64,000 nt of DNA. Source: Gulosibacter hominis (GTDB lineage Bacteria > Actinomycetota > Actinomycetes > Actinomycetales > Microbacteriaceae). The translations under genes were made by a program, and so were the position numbers. This document shows positions 17,785 through 26,491 of the stretch, piece by piece. The notes under the pieces were generated by a model. That model saw nothing but the letters and a program-made list of their open reading frames with translations, ran no database searches and was not told the origin of the DNA. The stretch lies in the NCBI RefSeq assembly GCF_904842695.1, contig NZ_CAJGWQ010000009.1:23425-87424 (forward strand), given 5' to 3'. Each line of letters begins with the position of its first letter. Within the stretch, counting starts at the first letter, position 1.

Positions 17785-18344
17785 CACCAACGAATCCGCT
17801 CACTCTGGTGCTCGCGGTCATCGCCGGTGGCGTGGTCGGTTGGGCCTTTGAACTGTGGCTGGTGAGCACCGGTTCGGCAGCGTTCATCCCGTCGCCGCTG
17901 CTGGGTATCACTCTCGCGGTGATCGGTTTGGCGGTGTTGGCTGTGGCGTGGCCGGTGCGCGGATACACCTCACGGCTGCGTGAAGCCGTGCGCCGTCGCC
18001 AGCAGGCATCCGATGCCGTGGCCGGCACGGCCGGGCACACGGCGGCTGAGCACGCAGCCGCAGCAGCCGAAAAGCAGGCCACCGCGCACCGGGTGAACCC
18101 GTTCCGAGCGGTGTTTGCGCTCGCCCTCGCCAAGGCTGCAAGTCTGGTTGGCACGCTCTTTTTGGGCTTCACCGGGGGCACGCTGCTGTGGCTGATTTCG
18201 CGGACTGTCGTCAATTCGGGTGCGCTGCTCACGCTTTTTTCGAGCGGCGGTGCGCTCGTGCTGCTGGTTGCCGGCCTGATCGCTGAATCGTGGTGCCGAC
18301 TGCCGCCACAGGACACCGCCGGGGTTAGCGCTGAAACAAGCTAA
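17781..18344 (+). CDS. DUF3180 membrane protein
   Basis: A 187-residue protein with four predicted membrane helices (about 6-26, 36-54, 120-142, 148-170) and an Arg/Ala-rich cytoplasmic loop between the second and third. It matches the layout of the DUF3180 family, which closes the folate operon in many actinobacteria. It overlaps folBK by 4 bp (GTGA). The molecular role is unknown. Confidence 0.85.
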   Translation: MTPTNPLTLVLAVIAGGVVGWAFELWLVSTGSAAFIPSPLLGITLAVIGLAVLAVAWPVRGYTSRLREAVRRRQQASDAVAGTAGHTAAEHAAAAAEKQATAHRVNPFRAVFALALAKAASLVGTLFLGFTGGTLLWLISRTVVNSGALLTLFSSGGALVLLVAGLIAESWCRLPPQDTAGVSAETS

Positions 18345-18353
18345 AAGCGGCGC

Positions 18354-19022
18354 CTACGTCACGACCGAAAAGGCCTCGACGCTATCGCTTGTGCCCGCCA
18401 CAATAATTACGTCGTAGTTGGTGATGACGGTGTCGGCCGTGGCGTAGGTAAATTCCTGGCCGGGAGATTTCACACCCACCACAGTCACGCTGTACTTCGA
18501 GCGGACCTGTGAATCACGCAGCGACTTGCCGCGGATCGACTTCGGCGGATACATCTTCGCCATCACAAATTCGTCGTCGAACTCGATGAAGTCGAGCATC
18601 TTGCCACCGAGCAGGTGCGCCACGCGCTCACCGGCCTCGGCTTCGGGGTAGATCACGTGGTGTGCACCGATACGTTTGAGGATGCGGCCGTGCGTGGACG
18701 ACATGGCCTTGGCCCAAATCTGGTTGATTTTTAGATCCGCCAGGTTTGCGGTCACGAGCACGCTCGCCTCAATCGAGGTGCCCACGGCAACCACCGCCAC
18801 CGAAAACTCCTGCGCACCGATCTGTCGCAACGCCTCAATATTGCGCGCATCCAGCTGCACGGCGTGAGTGACCCGCTCGGCCCACTTCTGCACCAGATCG
18901 GGGTCGGTGTCTACGGCGAGCACCTCGCGGCCCTGCCGCTGCAGCTGTCCGGCGGTAGCGGCACCGAATCGGCCCAGGCCGATCACCAGCACCGGTGAAT
19001 TTTTGCTGTTCGCGTCAACCAA
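18354..19022 (-). CDS. trkA: TrkA-type potassium uptake regulatory subunit
   Basis: A 222-residue cytoplasmic gating subunit of a Trk/Ktr potassium system. An RCK-N Rossmann domain (VIGLGRFGAATAGQL, acidic end of strand 2 VDTDPD) is followed by an RCK-C ligand domain (about 135-222). The TTG at 19022 is chosen because it gives the normal length, overlaps the trkH stop by 8 bp and has GAGAGG 8 nt upstream; the longer frame would run far into trkH. It works with TrkH encoded just before it. Confidence 0.92.
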   Translation of the reverse strand: MVDANSKNSPVLVIGLGRFGAATAGQLQRQGREVLAVDTDPDLVQKWAERVTHAVQLDARNIEALRQIGAQEFSVAVVAVGTSIEASVLVTANLADLKINQIWAKAMSSTHGRILKRIGAHHVIYPEAEAGERVAHLLGGKMLDFIEFDDEFVMAKMYPPKSIRGKSLRDSQVRSKYSVTVVGVKSPGQEFTYATADTVITNYDVIIVAGTSDSVEAFSVVT

Positions 19023-20424
19023 CGATGATCCTCTCTTCAGGAAGTCGATACAGCTGTTTTCGTTCGCTCGAAGCAACTGCCGCTGCCATCGTCACAGTCC
19101 CCACGCGTCCAAGCCACATGGTCACCGCAAGCACCAGCTGCGCCGCCGGGGTGGTCGACTCGGTCAGCCCGGTCGATAGGCCAACGGTAGCGAACGCGCT
19201 GATGGTGTCGAATATTGCCTCGCGCATCCCGGCGCCGCTCAGTGACATCACCAGGATGGAGCTGAGCCCCACCACCATGGCACCCCAAAGCGCCACCGCA
19301 ATGGCCAGGCGCAACACATCGTGCGGGATGCGGCGGCGGAACAATTGCAGATCCGAGCTGCCGCGGGCTTCAGCAACCGCCGCCAGGAAAAGCACCGCCA
19401 GAGTCGTCACTTTAATGCCGCCGGCGGTTGAGGCCGAACCGCCACCCACAAACATGAGGGCGTCCAGCACCAGCAGTGACGAGTCGTTCATCGCATTAAT
19501 GTCGATTGTCGAAAAACCACCCGAGCGGGCCATTACCGACAGGAACGAGCCACCCAGCAGCCCCTCGATCGGAGATCGTGTACCGAAAGTGTCACTGTTC
19601 CCACTTTCGAGCAGCCACAGCGTGAGCGCGCCGAGCACAAACAGCACCAGCGTTGCCGCCAGCGTCAGCTTCACATGCACACCGGGACGCTTGGAGCGGT
19701 CGCGCGCCCAGCGAACCAGTGCGAACAGCACCGGAAAACCGAGCGAGCCGAGAAATGTTGCCGCAGCCAAGCATCCTAAAAACCAGCGATTATCAGCGAA
19801 CTCGGCAACCCCACCGGGATTCGGTGCAAAACCGGTGTTGGTGAAGGCACTGGCCGAGTAATAGAACGAATAGCTAACAGCATCCCACCAGTGGGTCACC
19901 AGGTCGGAAGCCCAAAAAACCGGCAGGATGAACAGCGCAATAATCGTCTCGATAATGACGAGCGACAGCGCCACTGTGGCGAGCATCCCACCAATCTCAC
20001 CCAGGCGAACGGCCTGACTTTCGGAGACCGCACCGCGATGCAATCGCAGGGCGTTGCCGTCTGAGGCGGCGATAAGCCGCTGTCGCAGCCCGAGTTTGCG
20101 GGTCACCACGCTGCCGAGAATGGATGCCAGTGTCAACACACCGATGGCGCCAACCTCAATGCCGAGGAAGATCACCACATTGCCGAAGGGCGACCAGTGC
20201 GTGCCCATATCCACCGTGGACAGGCCCGTCACGCAGATCGTTGAGACCGCGGTGAACAGCGCATCCAAATATCTCGTGGGGGTACCGTCGGCCGAAGAAA
20301 TAGGTAGCGTGAGCAACAACGACCACAAAAAAATGATCGAAGTGAACACCAGCACCGCAAACCGACTCGGCGAAGCCGAACTTATTCTCGAGATTGCCTG
20401 GCGCCAACGCTGAAGCAACGGCAT
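19015..20424 (-). CDS. trkH: TrkH/KtrB-type potassium translocation subunit
   Basis: A 469-residue membrane protein with eight to ten helices and repeated membrane-pore-membrane units typical of the SKT family (for example VCVTGLSTVDMGTHW, NTGFAPNPGG, MARSGGFSTIDI, ATVGLSTGLTE as filter regions). It imports K+ (or Na+/K+) under control of TrkA. ATG 20424 begins MPLLQRWRQ and has a -10 element 7 nt upstream; the longer frame is rejected. Confidence 0.93.
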   Translation of the reverse strand: MPLLQRWRQAISRISSASPSRFAVLVFTSIIFLWSLLLTLPISSADGTPTRYLDALFTAVSTICVTGLSTVDMGTHWSPFGNVVIFLGIEVGAIGVLTLASILGSVVTRKLGLRQRLIAASDGNALRLHRGAVSESQAVRLGEIGGMLATVALSLVIIETIIALFILPVFWASDLVTHWWDAVSYSFYYSASAFTNTGFAPNPGGVAEFADNRWFLGCLAAATFLGSLGFPVLFALVRWARDRSKRPGVHVKLTLAATLVLFVLGALTLWLLESGNSDTFGTRSPIEGLLGGSFLSVMARSGGFSTIDINAMNDSSLLVLDALMFVGGGSASTAGGIKVTTLAVLFLAAVAEARGSSDLQLFRRRIPHDVLRLAIAVALWGAMVVGLSSILVMSLSGAGMREAIFDTISAFATVGLSTGLTESTTPAAQLVLAVTMWLGRVGTVTMAAAVASSERKQLYRLPEERIIVG

Positions 20425-20431
20425 ATCTACG

Positions 20432-20437
20432 ATGCTA
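20432..20437 (-). promoter_or_regulatory. -10 element of trkH-trkA
   Basis: TAGCAT on the minus strand ends 7 nt before the trkH ATG. Confidence 0.55.
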
Positions 20438-20548
20438 CTCGCGTTTGAGAAGCACGCCCACCGGCGGTGCGATTTGCTTCGTTCGCGGGCGAACCTTAGT
20501 GCCAGCACTTGGAGAATTGGCGGCGACACTCTAGGGTTTAGCTATCAC

Positions 20549-20797
20549 GTGTTTACATCTGCCACAGAAAGTGAGCCTGCGGTGACGCCAGAACAGCGCG
20601 CAGCGAACGACCTGCAAGACGTTCGTTTCCTGACTGTGGCCGAGGTCGCGCAGCTAATGCGTGTTTCGAAGATGACCGTGTACCGCATGATTCATGCGGG
20701 CGAGCTACCCGCCGTGAAATTTGGTCGTTCGTTCCGAGTGCCGGAATCGTCGGTGCAAGAAGCGATCTCGGGTGCGACCGGAACGCGTAGTGCGTAG
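20549..20797 (+). CDS. excisionase-family helix-turn-helix protein (BldC-like)
   Basis: A small DNA-binding protein (82 residues from GTG 20549, 71 from GTG 20582). The core FLTVAEVAQLMRVSKMTVYRMIHAGELPAVKFGRSFRVPESSV is a MerR/excisionase-like winged helix-turn-helix very close to actinobacterial BldC-type regulators. Which GTG is used cannot be decided; a TAGGGT hexamer at 20532 could be the -10. It precedes the bS22-like gene, a linkage common in Microbacteriaceae. Confidence 0.82.
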   Translation: MFTSATESEPAVTPEQRAANDLQDVRFLTVAEVAQLMRVSKMTVYRMIHAGELPAVKFGRSFRVPESSVQEAISGATGTRSA

Positions 20798-20878
20798 TAA
20801 GCTCGTATGAGCGCAAATTTTCGCCGATGCGCTTCATCGGTGAGTTCGTCAACATTTTCCAGATAGTTGGGAGAGCCC

Positions 20879-20977
20879 ATGGGTTCAGTGATCAAGAAGC
20901 GCCGCAAGCGCATGTCGAAGAAGAAGCACCGCAAGCTGCTTCGTAAGACTCGCCACCAGCGCCGCAACAAGAAGTAG
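20879..20977 (+). CDS. AURKAIP1/COX24-domain ribosomal protein (bS22-like), 32 residues
   Basis: A 32-residue, extremely basic peptide starting [19 protein letters not shown] and ending in QRRNKK. This sequence type is the small actinobacterial 30S protein related to mitochondrial AURKAIP1/COX24, called bS22 in mycobacteria. GGGAG precedes the ATG by 7-8 nt. It is too short for routine gene finders. Confidence 0.92.
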   Translation: MGSVIKKRRKRMSKKKHRKLLRKTRHQRRNKK

Positions 20978-21048
20978 CGCTGCTATGCAGATGCCCCGCT
21001 TATCGGCGGGGCATCGCCGTTTTCCCAGGATTTTTGCAGCGGCGTACC

Positions 21049-22302
21049 ATGTACCGCATGGCAGTGCTGCGAAATCGACCCCCGGACGACACGTTCTCGC
21101 TGAAAGAACGACTCGGCTCCCGCAAAGTGGGTGGGGTGCTGCTGTTGCTCGCCGCACTGCTGGCATTTATTTTCGCAAACTCGCCACTCGAGCCGTCGTA
21201 CACGGCGGTGAAAAATTTCAACCTGCCAATCCCATTCCTCGGCATCGATGACATGCCGATCGCTCGCTGGGCCAGCGACGGCATCCTGGCCATCTTCTTC
21301 TTTGTGGTGGGGCTCGAACTCAAACGCGAATTCGTCACCGGACAACTGCGCGACCCCCGCAAAGCGGCGCTCCCCATCGCTGCCGCGGTGGGCGGCATGG
21401 TGGCGCCCGCAGCCGTGTATGCCATTGTCGTTGCGACAAGCGGCGTGGATGCGATGCAGGGCTGGGCGGTGCCGGTGGCCACCGATATTGCGTTCGCGCT
21501 GAGCGTGCTCGCCGTATTCGGCAAGGGGCTGCCATCACCATTCCGCGTGTTTTTGCTCACCCTGGCGGTGATGGATGACCTGCTCGGCATCCTCGTGATC
21601 GCCATTTTTTTCACGCAGCACCTCAACTTCTGGTGGCTGCTGGCAGCGATCGCAGCGATCATGGTCTACGCGCTGGTGGTGAACAGCGGCATCAACCTCG
21701 CGGTGGTGCTGATTCCGCTGGGCGTGCTGGCGTGGTACTTCATGCTCTGCTCGGGTGTGCACGCCACGATCGCTGGCGTGCTGCTGGGGCTTGTCGTGCC
21801 GGCACTTCCGAAACGCGGCCAAGAGATTTCGTTTGCCGAAGATATGGAACACGACTGGAACGCGCTCTCGCAGGGTTTTGCGCTGCCGGTGTTCGCGTTT
21901 TTCGCGGCCGGTGTGCCGGTGGCGGTCGGCAGCGGCACCATGCTGGATGCGCTGCAGCATCCGGTATTTCTCGGCACCTTCCTGGGGCTGCTCATCGGCA
22001 AACCCATCGGCATCTTTTTCACCGTGCTGCTGCTGCACCGGTTGCCGATGTTCAAACTCGACAACAATATGCACCTCGCAGATGTGGCCGCGCTCGGCGG
22101 TCTGGCGGGCATCGGGTTCACCGTGTCGCTGCTCATCGGCGAGCTTGCATTCCGCAGCCAGGAACAATTCACTGACTACGCGCACCTCGGCGTGCTGTTC
22201 GGATCGATCGCGGCGGCAGCCATCGCCGCGGTGACGCTGCGGTTGCGAGCAAAGGCGGCCGTTAATGAGCAGCTTGATGAAGACGAGGCATTCCTGCCAT
22301 GA
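21049..22302 (+). CDS. nhaA: Na+/H+ antiporter NhaA
   Basis: A 417-residue membrane antiporter with about 12 helices. The ion-binding aspartate pair is in LAVMDDLLGILVIAIFF, and other family blocks are VGLELKREFVTGQLRD, VATDIAFALSVL and GGLAGIGFTVSLLI. It exports Na+ in exchange for protons and controls pH. The start could also be ATG 21058. The stop overlaps the following glutaredoxin-like gene by 4 bp. Confidence 0.95.
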   Translation: MYRMAVLRNRPPDDTFSLKERLGSRKVGGVLLLLAALLAFIFANSPLEPSYTAVKNFNLPIPFLGIDDMPIARWASDGILAIFFFVVGLELKREFVTGQLRDPRKAALPIAAAVGGMVAPAAVYAIVVATSGVDAMQGWAVPVATDIAFALSVLAVFGKGLPSPFRVFLLTLAVMDDLLGILVIAIFFTQHLNFWWLLAAIAAIMVYALVVNSGINLAVVLIPLGVLAWYFMLCSGVHATIAGVLLGLVVPALPKRGQEISFAEDMEHDWNALSQGFALPVFAFFAAGVPVAVGSGTMLDALQHPVFLGTFLGLLIGKPIGIFFTVLLLHRLPMFKLDNNMHLADVAALGGLAGIGFTVSLLIGELAFRSQEQFTDYAHLGVLFGSIAAAAIAAVTLRLRAKAAVNEQLDEDEAFLP

Positions 22303-22535
22303 CCCGCATCGATTTTTATGAACGCCAGGGCTGCCACCTCTGCGACGACGCGCTCAAAGTGGTGCTGGCCGAGGCTGCTGCCGCCGGTGCCGAAGTGGTG
22401 CGCCACGATATTGACGCGAGCCCCGAACTGCAGGCACGGTACGGCGAGCTGGTGCCGGTGGTTGAACTTGACGGTGAGCAGCACTCGCAGTGGTTTGTTG
22501 ACGCCGGGCGATTGCGGGCGGCGCTCATCCATTAG
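22299..22535 (+). CDS. glutaredoxin-like thiol-disulfide protein
   Basis: A 78-residue thioredoxin-fold protein of the DUF836/glutaredoxin-2 type. The redox motif CHLC is at residues 12-15 (ERQGCHLCDDA), and the cis-proline is in ELVPVVEL. ATGA overlap with nhaA shows coupling. A thiol-disulfide role is likely; its partner is not evident. It is convergent with the Lrp gene, overlapping it by 4 bp. Confidence 0.88.
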   Translation: MTRIDFYERQGCHLCDDALKVVLAEAAAAGAEVVRHDIDASPELQARYGELVPVVELDGEQHSQWFVDAGRLRAALIH

Positions 22536-23002
22536 CCGGTTGTGGTCGGTTGGGATGCATCCGGTTCGCCCCGGTGCTCGCCAATAATGAGGTGCGTGCG
22601 CACCGATACCACGCCGGGAAGTTTCAGCACGCCCTCCAGCACGGTGGCGCTGAGATCGGCGTGTGAGGGTGCGGCCACCTCAACCACGTAGTCGATATCG
22701 CCGGCGATGGTGAGCGTGCGCACCACATGGGGCACGCCCGCGAGATCGGTGGCGAGTTCGCTGCCGGCGGGGGAGGCGCCGGTGTCGATCACCAGGATCG
22801 CGCGCACCGGGCGGCCGACTTTGGCGAGATCAACCTGGGCGCGGTAGCCGGTGATGACACCCGCATCCTCGAGCAATTGCACCCGTGCATGCGCGCTCGA
22901 CCGGGAGATGTGCACGCGTTCGGCGAGCGCCCGCACCGAGAGCCGCGCATCATTGTGCAGCTCGCGCACGATCGCCAGGTCGATCTCGTCGAGTTCTCGC
23001 AT
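22532..23002 (-). CDS. Lrp/AsnC-family regulator, probably of the 2-oxoacid dehydrogenase genes
   Basis: A 156-residue regulator: an N-terminal AsnC helix-turn-helix (LDEIDLAIVRELHNDARLSVRALAERVHISRSSAHARVQLLE) and a C-terminal RAM ligand domain (about 70-145). ATG 23002 is chosen because a -10 element lies 6 nt before it; the longer frame runs through a palindromic repeat. In other actinobacteria a BkdR regulator of this family sits beside the branched-chain dehydrogenase operon, so it probably responds to an amino acid and controls the genes from 24273. That assignment is inference from position. Confidence 0.9.
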   Translation of the reverse strand: MRELDEIDLAIVRELHNDARLSVRALAERVHISRSSAHARVQLLEDAGVITGYRAQVDLAKVGRPVRAILVIDTGASPAGSELATDLAGVPHVVRTLTIAGDIDYVVEVAAPSHADLSATVLEGVLKLPGVVSVRTHLIIGEHRGEPDASQPTTTG

Positions 23003-23008
23003 GGGTTT

Positions 23009-23014
23009 AGCGTA
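23009..23014 (-). promoter_or_regulatory. -10 element of the Lrp/AsnC gene
   Basis: TACGCT on the minus strand, 6 nt before the ATG; the edge of palindrome copy B is 8 bp further upstream. Confidence 0.6.
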
Positions 23015-23021
23015 GGTCACC

Positions 23022-23097
23022 GTGAGTTCAGCGGAACATTTTGGGGGCAGGATGTTGCTCAGCGCATCCTGGGATCGAAATGTTCCGTTGAACTCAC
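23022..23097. repeat. 76-bp palindromic repeat, copy B
   Basis: Same unit as at 7521, with arms differing at one position (GTGAGTTCAGCGGAACATTT against a right arm ending CCGTTGAACTCAC). The right arm contains the stop codon of the DUF559 gene and the left edge is 8 bp from the Lrp -10 element. Confidence 0.85.
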
Positions 23098-23954
23098 TGC
23101 CGCGGTTGCGAACGGTGCCGATTCGCGCGGACGAACCCCAGAATCTGCTCCTCGCAGCTGCGCCAGTGGTGCATAACATCCCAATAGGTGAAGCGCAGCA
23201 CGGTGTAGCCGCGCTCTTGTAGGTAGCGGTCTTTTTCGCGGTCGCGGGCAAATGCTTCGACGTCGGAGTGGTAAGCGAATCCGTCAATCTCAACAACGAG
23301 GCAGTTTCCGATGAGGAAATCCACACGCCAGCGGCCAATCTGGTGTTGAATTGAAAAGCGCAGCTTCAACTTGCGCAGCCGCAACCGCACCAGTGTTTCA
23401 ATGCCCGAGTCTGAACGGGCGTCACTCAGCTCCCAGGCGGTAAGCAGCGCGCTGCTGCCGCTGCATGCCGCAATGATGTCGCCGGTGGCAGCAATCTGGT
23501 GTCGTCGAGCAGAGTCGATGATCGCCACGAGTTCATCCCGCGAGCAGCACTGTGAGGCGCATTGGAGTGCATCTTGCCAGCCGTCATAGCTGGCAGTGAT
23601 CTCGGTGGTGGTCGGGTGCGTGACCGCCGAAGCGAACAGCTTTGCCGTCACCTGGTTCCGCTGATGAGCTGTGAAGCGTTTTGCGGGGAGACGGAGATGT
23701 GTGGCCCGGCTGGGTGGCGTCCAGAAGCCGTGCTCTTTGAGCGCAGTGATACAGCTGATGGCGCCTCCGAGTAGTCGAGCGCGGCCGGTTTGGCCGATCG
23801 GTATTTCTGGGCAGGTGTACAGGCCACGTCTCACGCGGCGAATTGTGCCCACTTTTACTAGGCGGGTAAGCGCATTGGCCGGGATCCCGGCCTGGGCGAA
23901 CTGGATCGTGCTCACTACGCCCGAGTGGCGATGAAAAAGTTCAAATAACTTCAT
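23094..23954 (-). CDS. AbiEi-like N-terminal / DUF559 endonuclease-fold protein
   Basis: A 286-residue two-part protein. The N-terminus (about 1-70, FELFHRHSGVVSTIQFAQAGIPANALTRLVKVGTIRRVRRGLYTC) is the winged-helix module of type IV AbiEi-family antitoxins. The C-terminus (about 205-280) is a DUF559/Vsr-like restriction-fold domain with RWRVDFLIGNCLVVEIDGFAYH and ERGYTVLRFTYWDV, holding the Asp and Glu-x-Asp expected of a PD-(D/E)xK site. No separate toxin gene lies nearby. It is flanked by palindrome copies B and C and its stop codon lies inside copy B. ATG 23954 is the natural start; the much longer open frame upstream reads through copy C. Confidence 0.82.
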   Translation of the reverse strand: MKLFELFHRHSGVVSTIQFAQAGIPANALTRLVKVGTIRRVRRGLYTCPEIPIGQTGRARLLGGAISCITALKEHGFWTPPSRATHLRLPAKRFTAHQRNQVTAKLFASAVTHPTTTEITASYDGWQDALQCASQCCSRDELVAIIDSARRHQIAATGDIIAACSGSSALLTAWELSDARSDSGIETLVRLRLRKLKLRFSIQHQIGRWRVDFLIGNCLVVEIDGFAYHSDVEAFARDREKDRYLQERGYTVLRFTYWDVMHHWRSCEEQILGFVRANRHRSQPRQ

Positions 23955-24051
23955 GCGTAGCACAGTGGTTGCTTTCGCCGTGCACTGCTGGCGTCGGTGA
24001 GGTATCTGTGGATAGTTCGTCTTTGGTCGACCTGTTGATAAATGTTTCAGG

Positions 24052-24127
24052 GTGAGTTCAGCGGAACAATTTGGGTGCAGGATGTTGCTCAGCGCATCCT
24101 GGGGTCGAAATCTTCCGCTGAACTCAC
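24052..24127. repeat. 76-bp palindromic repeat, copy C
   Basis: Same unit; outer 15 bp of the arms (GTGAGTTCAGCGGAA) are perfect, with two differences inside. The 36-bp centre is almost identical to copy B (GCAGGATGTTGCTCAGCGCA), so B and C are the closest pair. Confidence 0.85.
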
Positions 24128-24145
24128 GGCGCCCCAAAACCGGCA

Positions 24146-24190
24146 GCCAAATGGCTGCATCCGGCAGGGAAAGTAGGCCAAATGTCTGCA
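24146..24190. promoter_or_regulatory. direct-repeat operator candidate for the 2-oxoacid dehydrogenase genes
   Basis: GCCAAATGGCTGCA (24146-24159) and GCCAAATGTCTGCA (24177-24190) differ at one base and are 31 bp apart, about three helical turns. The spacing suits an Lrp/AsnC octamer, and the regulator gene is close by. Confidence 0.45.
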
Positions 24191-24272
24191 AAATGTGGAC
24201 AATTGGCGCCGGTTGACCGGAGTTGCTCGCAGCATCTGGCGCCGATACCGCCCGGCGCGTCACTATCGACAC

Positions 24273-26489
24273 ATGAACGACAACGAAGTCGCTCGACGTG
24301 CTCCCGAGCTTGACGAGACGAGTGCCAGCGCCGCCCACGAGATGATGCTGGCGCAGCTGCCAGGAGCGCAACCCACACAGCTCATCGCGCCCGACGGCAC
24401 CCTGGCCGACCCAGAACTCGCCGGCGGGCTTGATCTGCCCGATGACGACACCCTGCTGCACGCCTACCGCCGCATGGTGATCGCCCGACGCTGGGACACT
24501 CAGGTCACCAAGCTCACCCGGCAGGGGAGGCTCGCGACCTTCCCCTCCGGGCTCGGCCAAGAAGCAAGCGAAATCGGGTCGGTGCTCGCAATCGAAGAGC
24601 ACGACTGGATGTTCCCCACCTACCGCGACTCACTCGCCCTACTCACCCGCGGCATCGAACCCGGCGAGCTGCTGCCCTTTTTCCGTGGCGACTGGCATGT
24701 GGCCTACAACCCCTACGACCACAATGTGTCGAACCAGGCCACGCCACTCGCCACCCAAACCCTGCACGCGGTTGGGTTTGCACACGCCGAGCGGCTGCGC
24801 GGCCGCGACACCGTGGCACTCACCTACCTGGGCGACGGCGCCGCCAGCGAGGGCGACGCATTTGAAGCCCTCAATTTCGCCGCCACCTGGCAAACCCCCA
24901 CCGTGTTTTTCGTACAAAACAACCAGTACGCCATCTCGGTACCCATCGAGCAGCAAACCCGCTCGCGCTCAATTGCCGACCGTGCCGCGGGGCTCGGAAT
25001 GCCGGGCGAATGGGTCGACGGCAATGATGTGGCCGCGGTGCTTGCCGTGGTCGGTGAGGCCGTCGCCCGCGCCCGCCGGGGTGAGGGCCCGACTCTCATT
25101 GAGGCGCGCACTTACCGTCTCGAAGCCCACACCAATAGCGACGATCCCGGCCGCTATCGCACCGCCGACGAACAGGCTGCCTGGGAGAAGTTCTGCCCCA
25201 TCAGCCGCCTGGCCACCTATTTGCGCGCCCGGGGCGTGCTCACCGATGAGATCGAAACCGAACTCACCGCCGAGGCCGAGGCGCTGGCCGCCGCCACCCG
25301 CGACGTCATGAACGACGAGCCCGAGCTCAACCCGCTCGAGCTGTTCGACCACGTCTATGCCGAACCCCGTGCTGCCTTGCAAGAACAGCGCCGAGCACTC
25401 GCGGCCGAGATGGTCGAGCGTGAAGACCTTAGCGACGAGCTGCGTGACGCGGCCCGCGCTGCCCTCGACGACCAGCCGGCACCGCCAACCGCAACTGTCG
25501 ATGCATCCGAAACCGCACCGGCGCCCGTCGAAACTATGACCATGGCAGGTGCCCTGAACGCGGCCCTGGCCGACAGCCTTACAGCTGACGACAGCGTGGT
25601 CGTATACGGCGAGGATGTTGGCGCCCTCGGTGGCGTGTTCCGAGTCACCGACAAACTCGCCGCCGAGTTTGGGCCCGATCGGGTGTGGGACTCGCCGCTT
25701 GCCGAATCGGGCATCGTGGGCACCGCCATCGGTATGGCCATGGCGGGGATGCGGCCAGTGGTCGAAATGCAGTTCGACGCCTTCTCGTATCCATCGTTCG
25801 AGCAGGTGGTGTCGCATGTCGCCAAAATGCGCAACCGCACCCGCGGCAACGTTGCGCTGCCAATGGTGATTCGCATTCCAACCGCCGGTGCAATCGGCGG
25901 GGTAGAACACCACAGCGACTCATCCGAGGCCTATTGGGCGGCAACGCCCGGGTTGACCGTGATGCAGCCGGCCACACCGCAGGATGCATACACGATGCTG
26001 CGGCAGGCGATCGCCTCACCCGACCCGGTGATTTTTATGGAACCGAAGAGCCGCTACTGGATGCGTGGCGAAGTGCGCCGCGAAGGTAGCGCGCACGGCG
26101 CCAAAGTGGTGCGTGAGGGCACGGATGTGACGCTCATCGCCTACGGTGCGACGGTGCGCACGGCGCTCGCGGCCGCCGAATCGGGCGCTGCCGAGGGGCT
26201 GTCGATTGAGGTGATTGACCTGCGCACGCTCTCGCCGTTTGACGATGACACCGTGGCCGCATCGGTTAAAAAGACCTCGCGCGCCGCGGTGATCCACGAG
26301 GCAGCCCAGTTCGGCGGTTATGGCGCCGAGGTGGCCGCGCGCGTGAGCGAGCGCTGTTTTTATTGGCTGGATGCGCCGGTGCTGCGCATCACCGGGTTTG
26401 ACGTGCCGTATCCGTCACCCAAGCTTGAAGAGTTTTACCTGCCGACGGCCGAGCGGGTGCTCGCCGCCCTCGACACCTGGGAGTGGTAA
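24273..26489 (+). CDS. 2-oxoacid dehydrogenase E1, fused alpha and beta subunits
   Basis: A 738-residue fusion. Residues about 45-375 are the thiamine-diphosphate alpha subunit, with the TPP motif from GDGAASEGDAFEALNF to QNN and the phosphorylation-loop-like YRLEAHTNSDDPGRYR. After an Ala/Glu-rich linker (about 375-420), residues about 420-738 are the beta subunit (YGEDVGALGGVFRVT, ESGIVGTAIGMAMAG, DLRTLSPFD). It decarboxylates a 2-oxoacid and passes the acyl group to the E2 encoded next. The set looks like the branched-chain or acetoin/pyruvate type; substrate is not certain. No E3 gene lies beside it. ATG 24273 is taken as start; the longer frame is non-homologous. Confidence 0.9.
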   Translation: MNDNEVARRAPELDETSASAAHEMMLAQLPGAQPTQLIAPDGTLADPELAGGLDLPDDDTLLHAYRRMVIARRWDTQVTKLTRQGRLATFPSGLGQEASEIGSVLAIEEHDWMFPTYRDSLALLTRGIEPGELLPFFRGDWHVAYNPYDHNVSNQATPLATQTLHAVGFAHAERLRGRDTVALTYLGDGAASEGDAFEALNFAATWQTPTVFFVQNNQYAISVPIEQQTRSRSIADRAAGLGMPGEWVDGNDVAAVLAVVGEAVARARRGEGPTLIEARTYRLEAHTNSDDPGRYRTADEQAAWEKFCPISRLATYLRARGVLTDEIETELTAEAEALAAATRDVMNDEPELNPLELFDHVYAEPRAALQEQRRALAAEMVEREDLSDELRDAARAALDDQPAPPTATVDASETAPAPVETMTMAGALNAALADSLTADDSVVVYGEDVGALGGVFRVTDKLAAEFGPDRVWDSPLAESGIVGTAIGMAMAGMRPVVEMQFDAFSYPSFEQVVSHVAKMRNRTRGNVALPMVIRIPTAGAIGGVEHHSDSSEAYWAATPGLTVMQPATPQDAYTMLRQAIASPDPVIFMEPKSRYWMRGEVRREGSAHGAKVVREGTDVTLIAYGATVRTALAAAESGAAEGLSIEVIDLRTLSPFDDDTVAASVKKTSRAAVIHEAAQFGGYGAEVAARVSERCFYWLDAPVLRITGFDVPYPSPKLEEFYLPTAERVLAALDTWEW

Positions 26490-26491
26490 CC

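Larger units (their letters stand above)
23955..24272. other. intergenic region between DUF559 gene and E1 gene
   Basis: About 320 bp holding palindrome copy C and a pair of candidate operators. No coding sequence is credible here. Confidence 0.6.

Noticed and set aside
23955..24602. Long N-terminal extension of the DUF559 frame
   Set aside because: It translates palindrome copy C and the antisense of the E1 gene start; ATG 23954 gives the expected protein.
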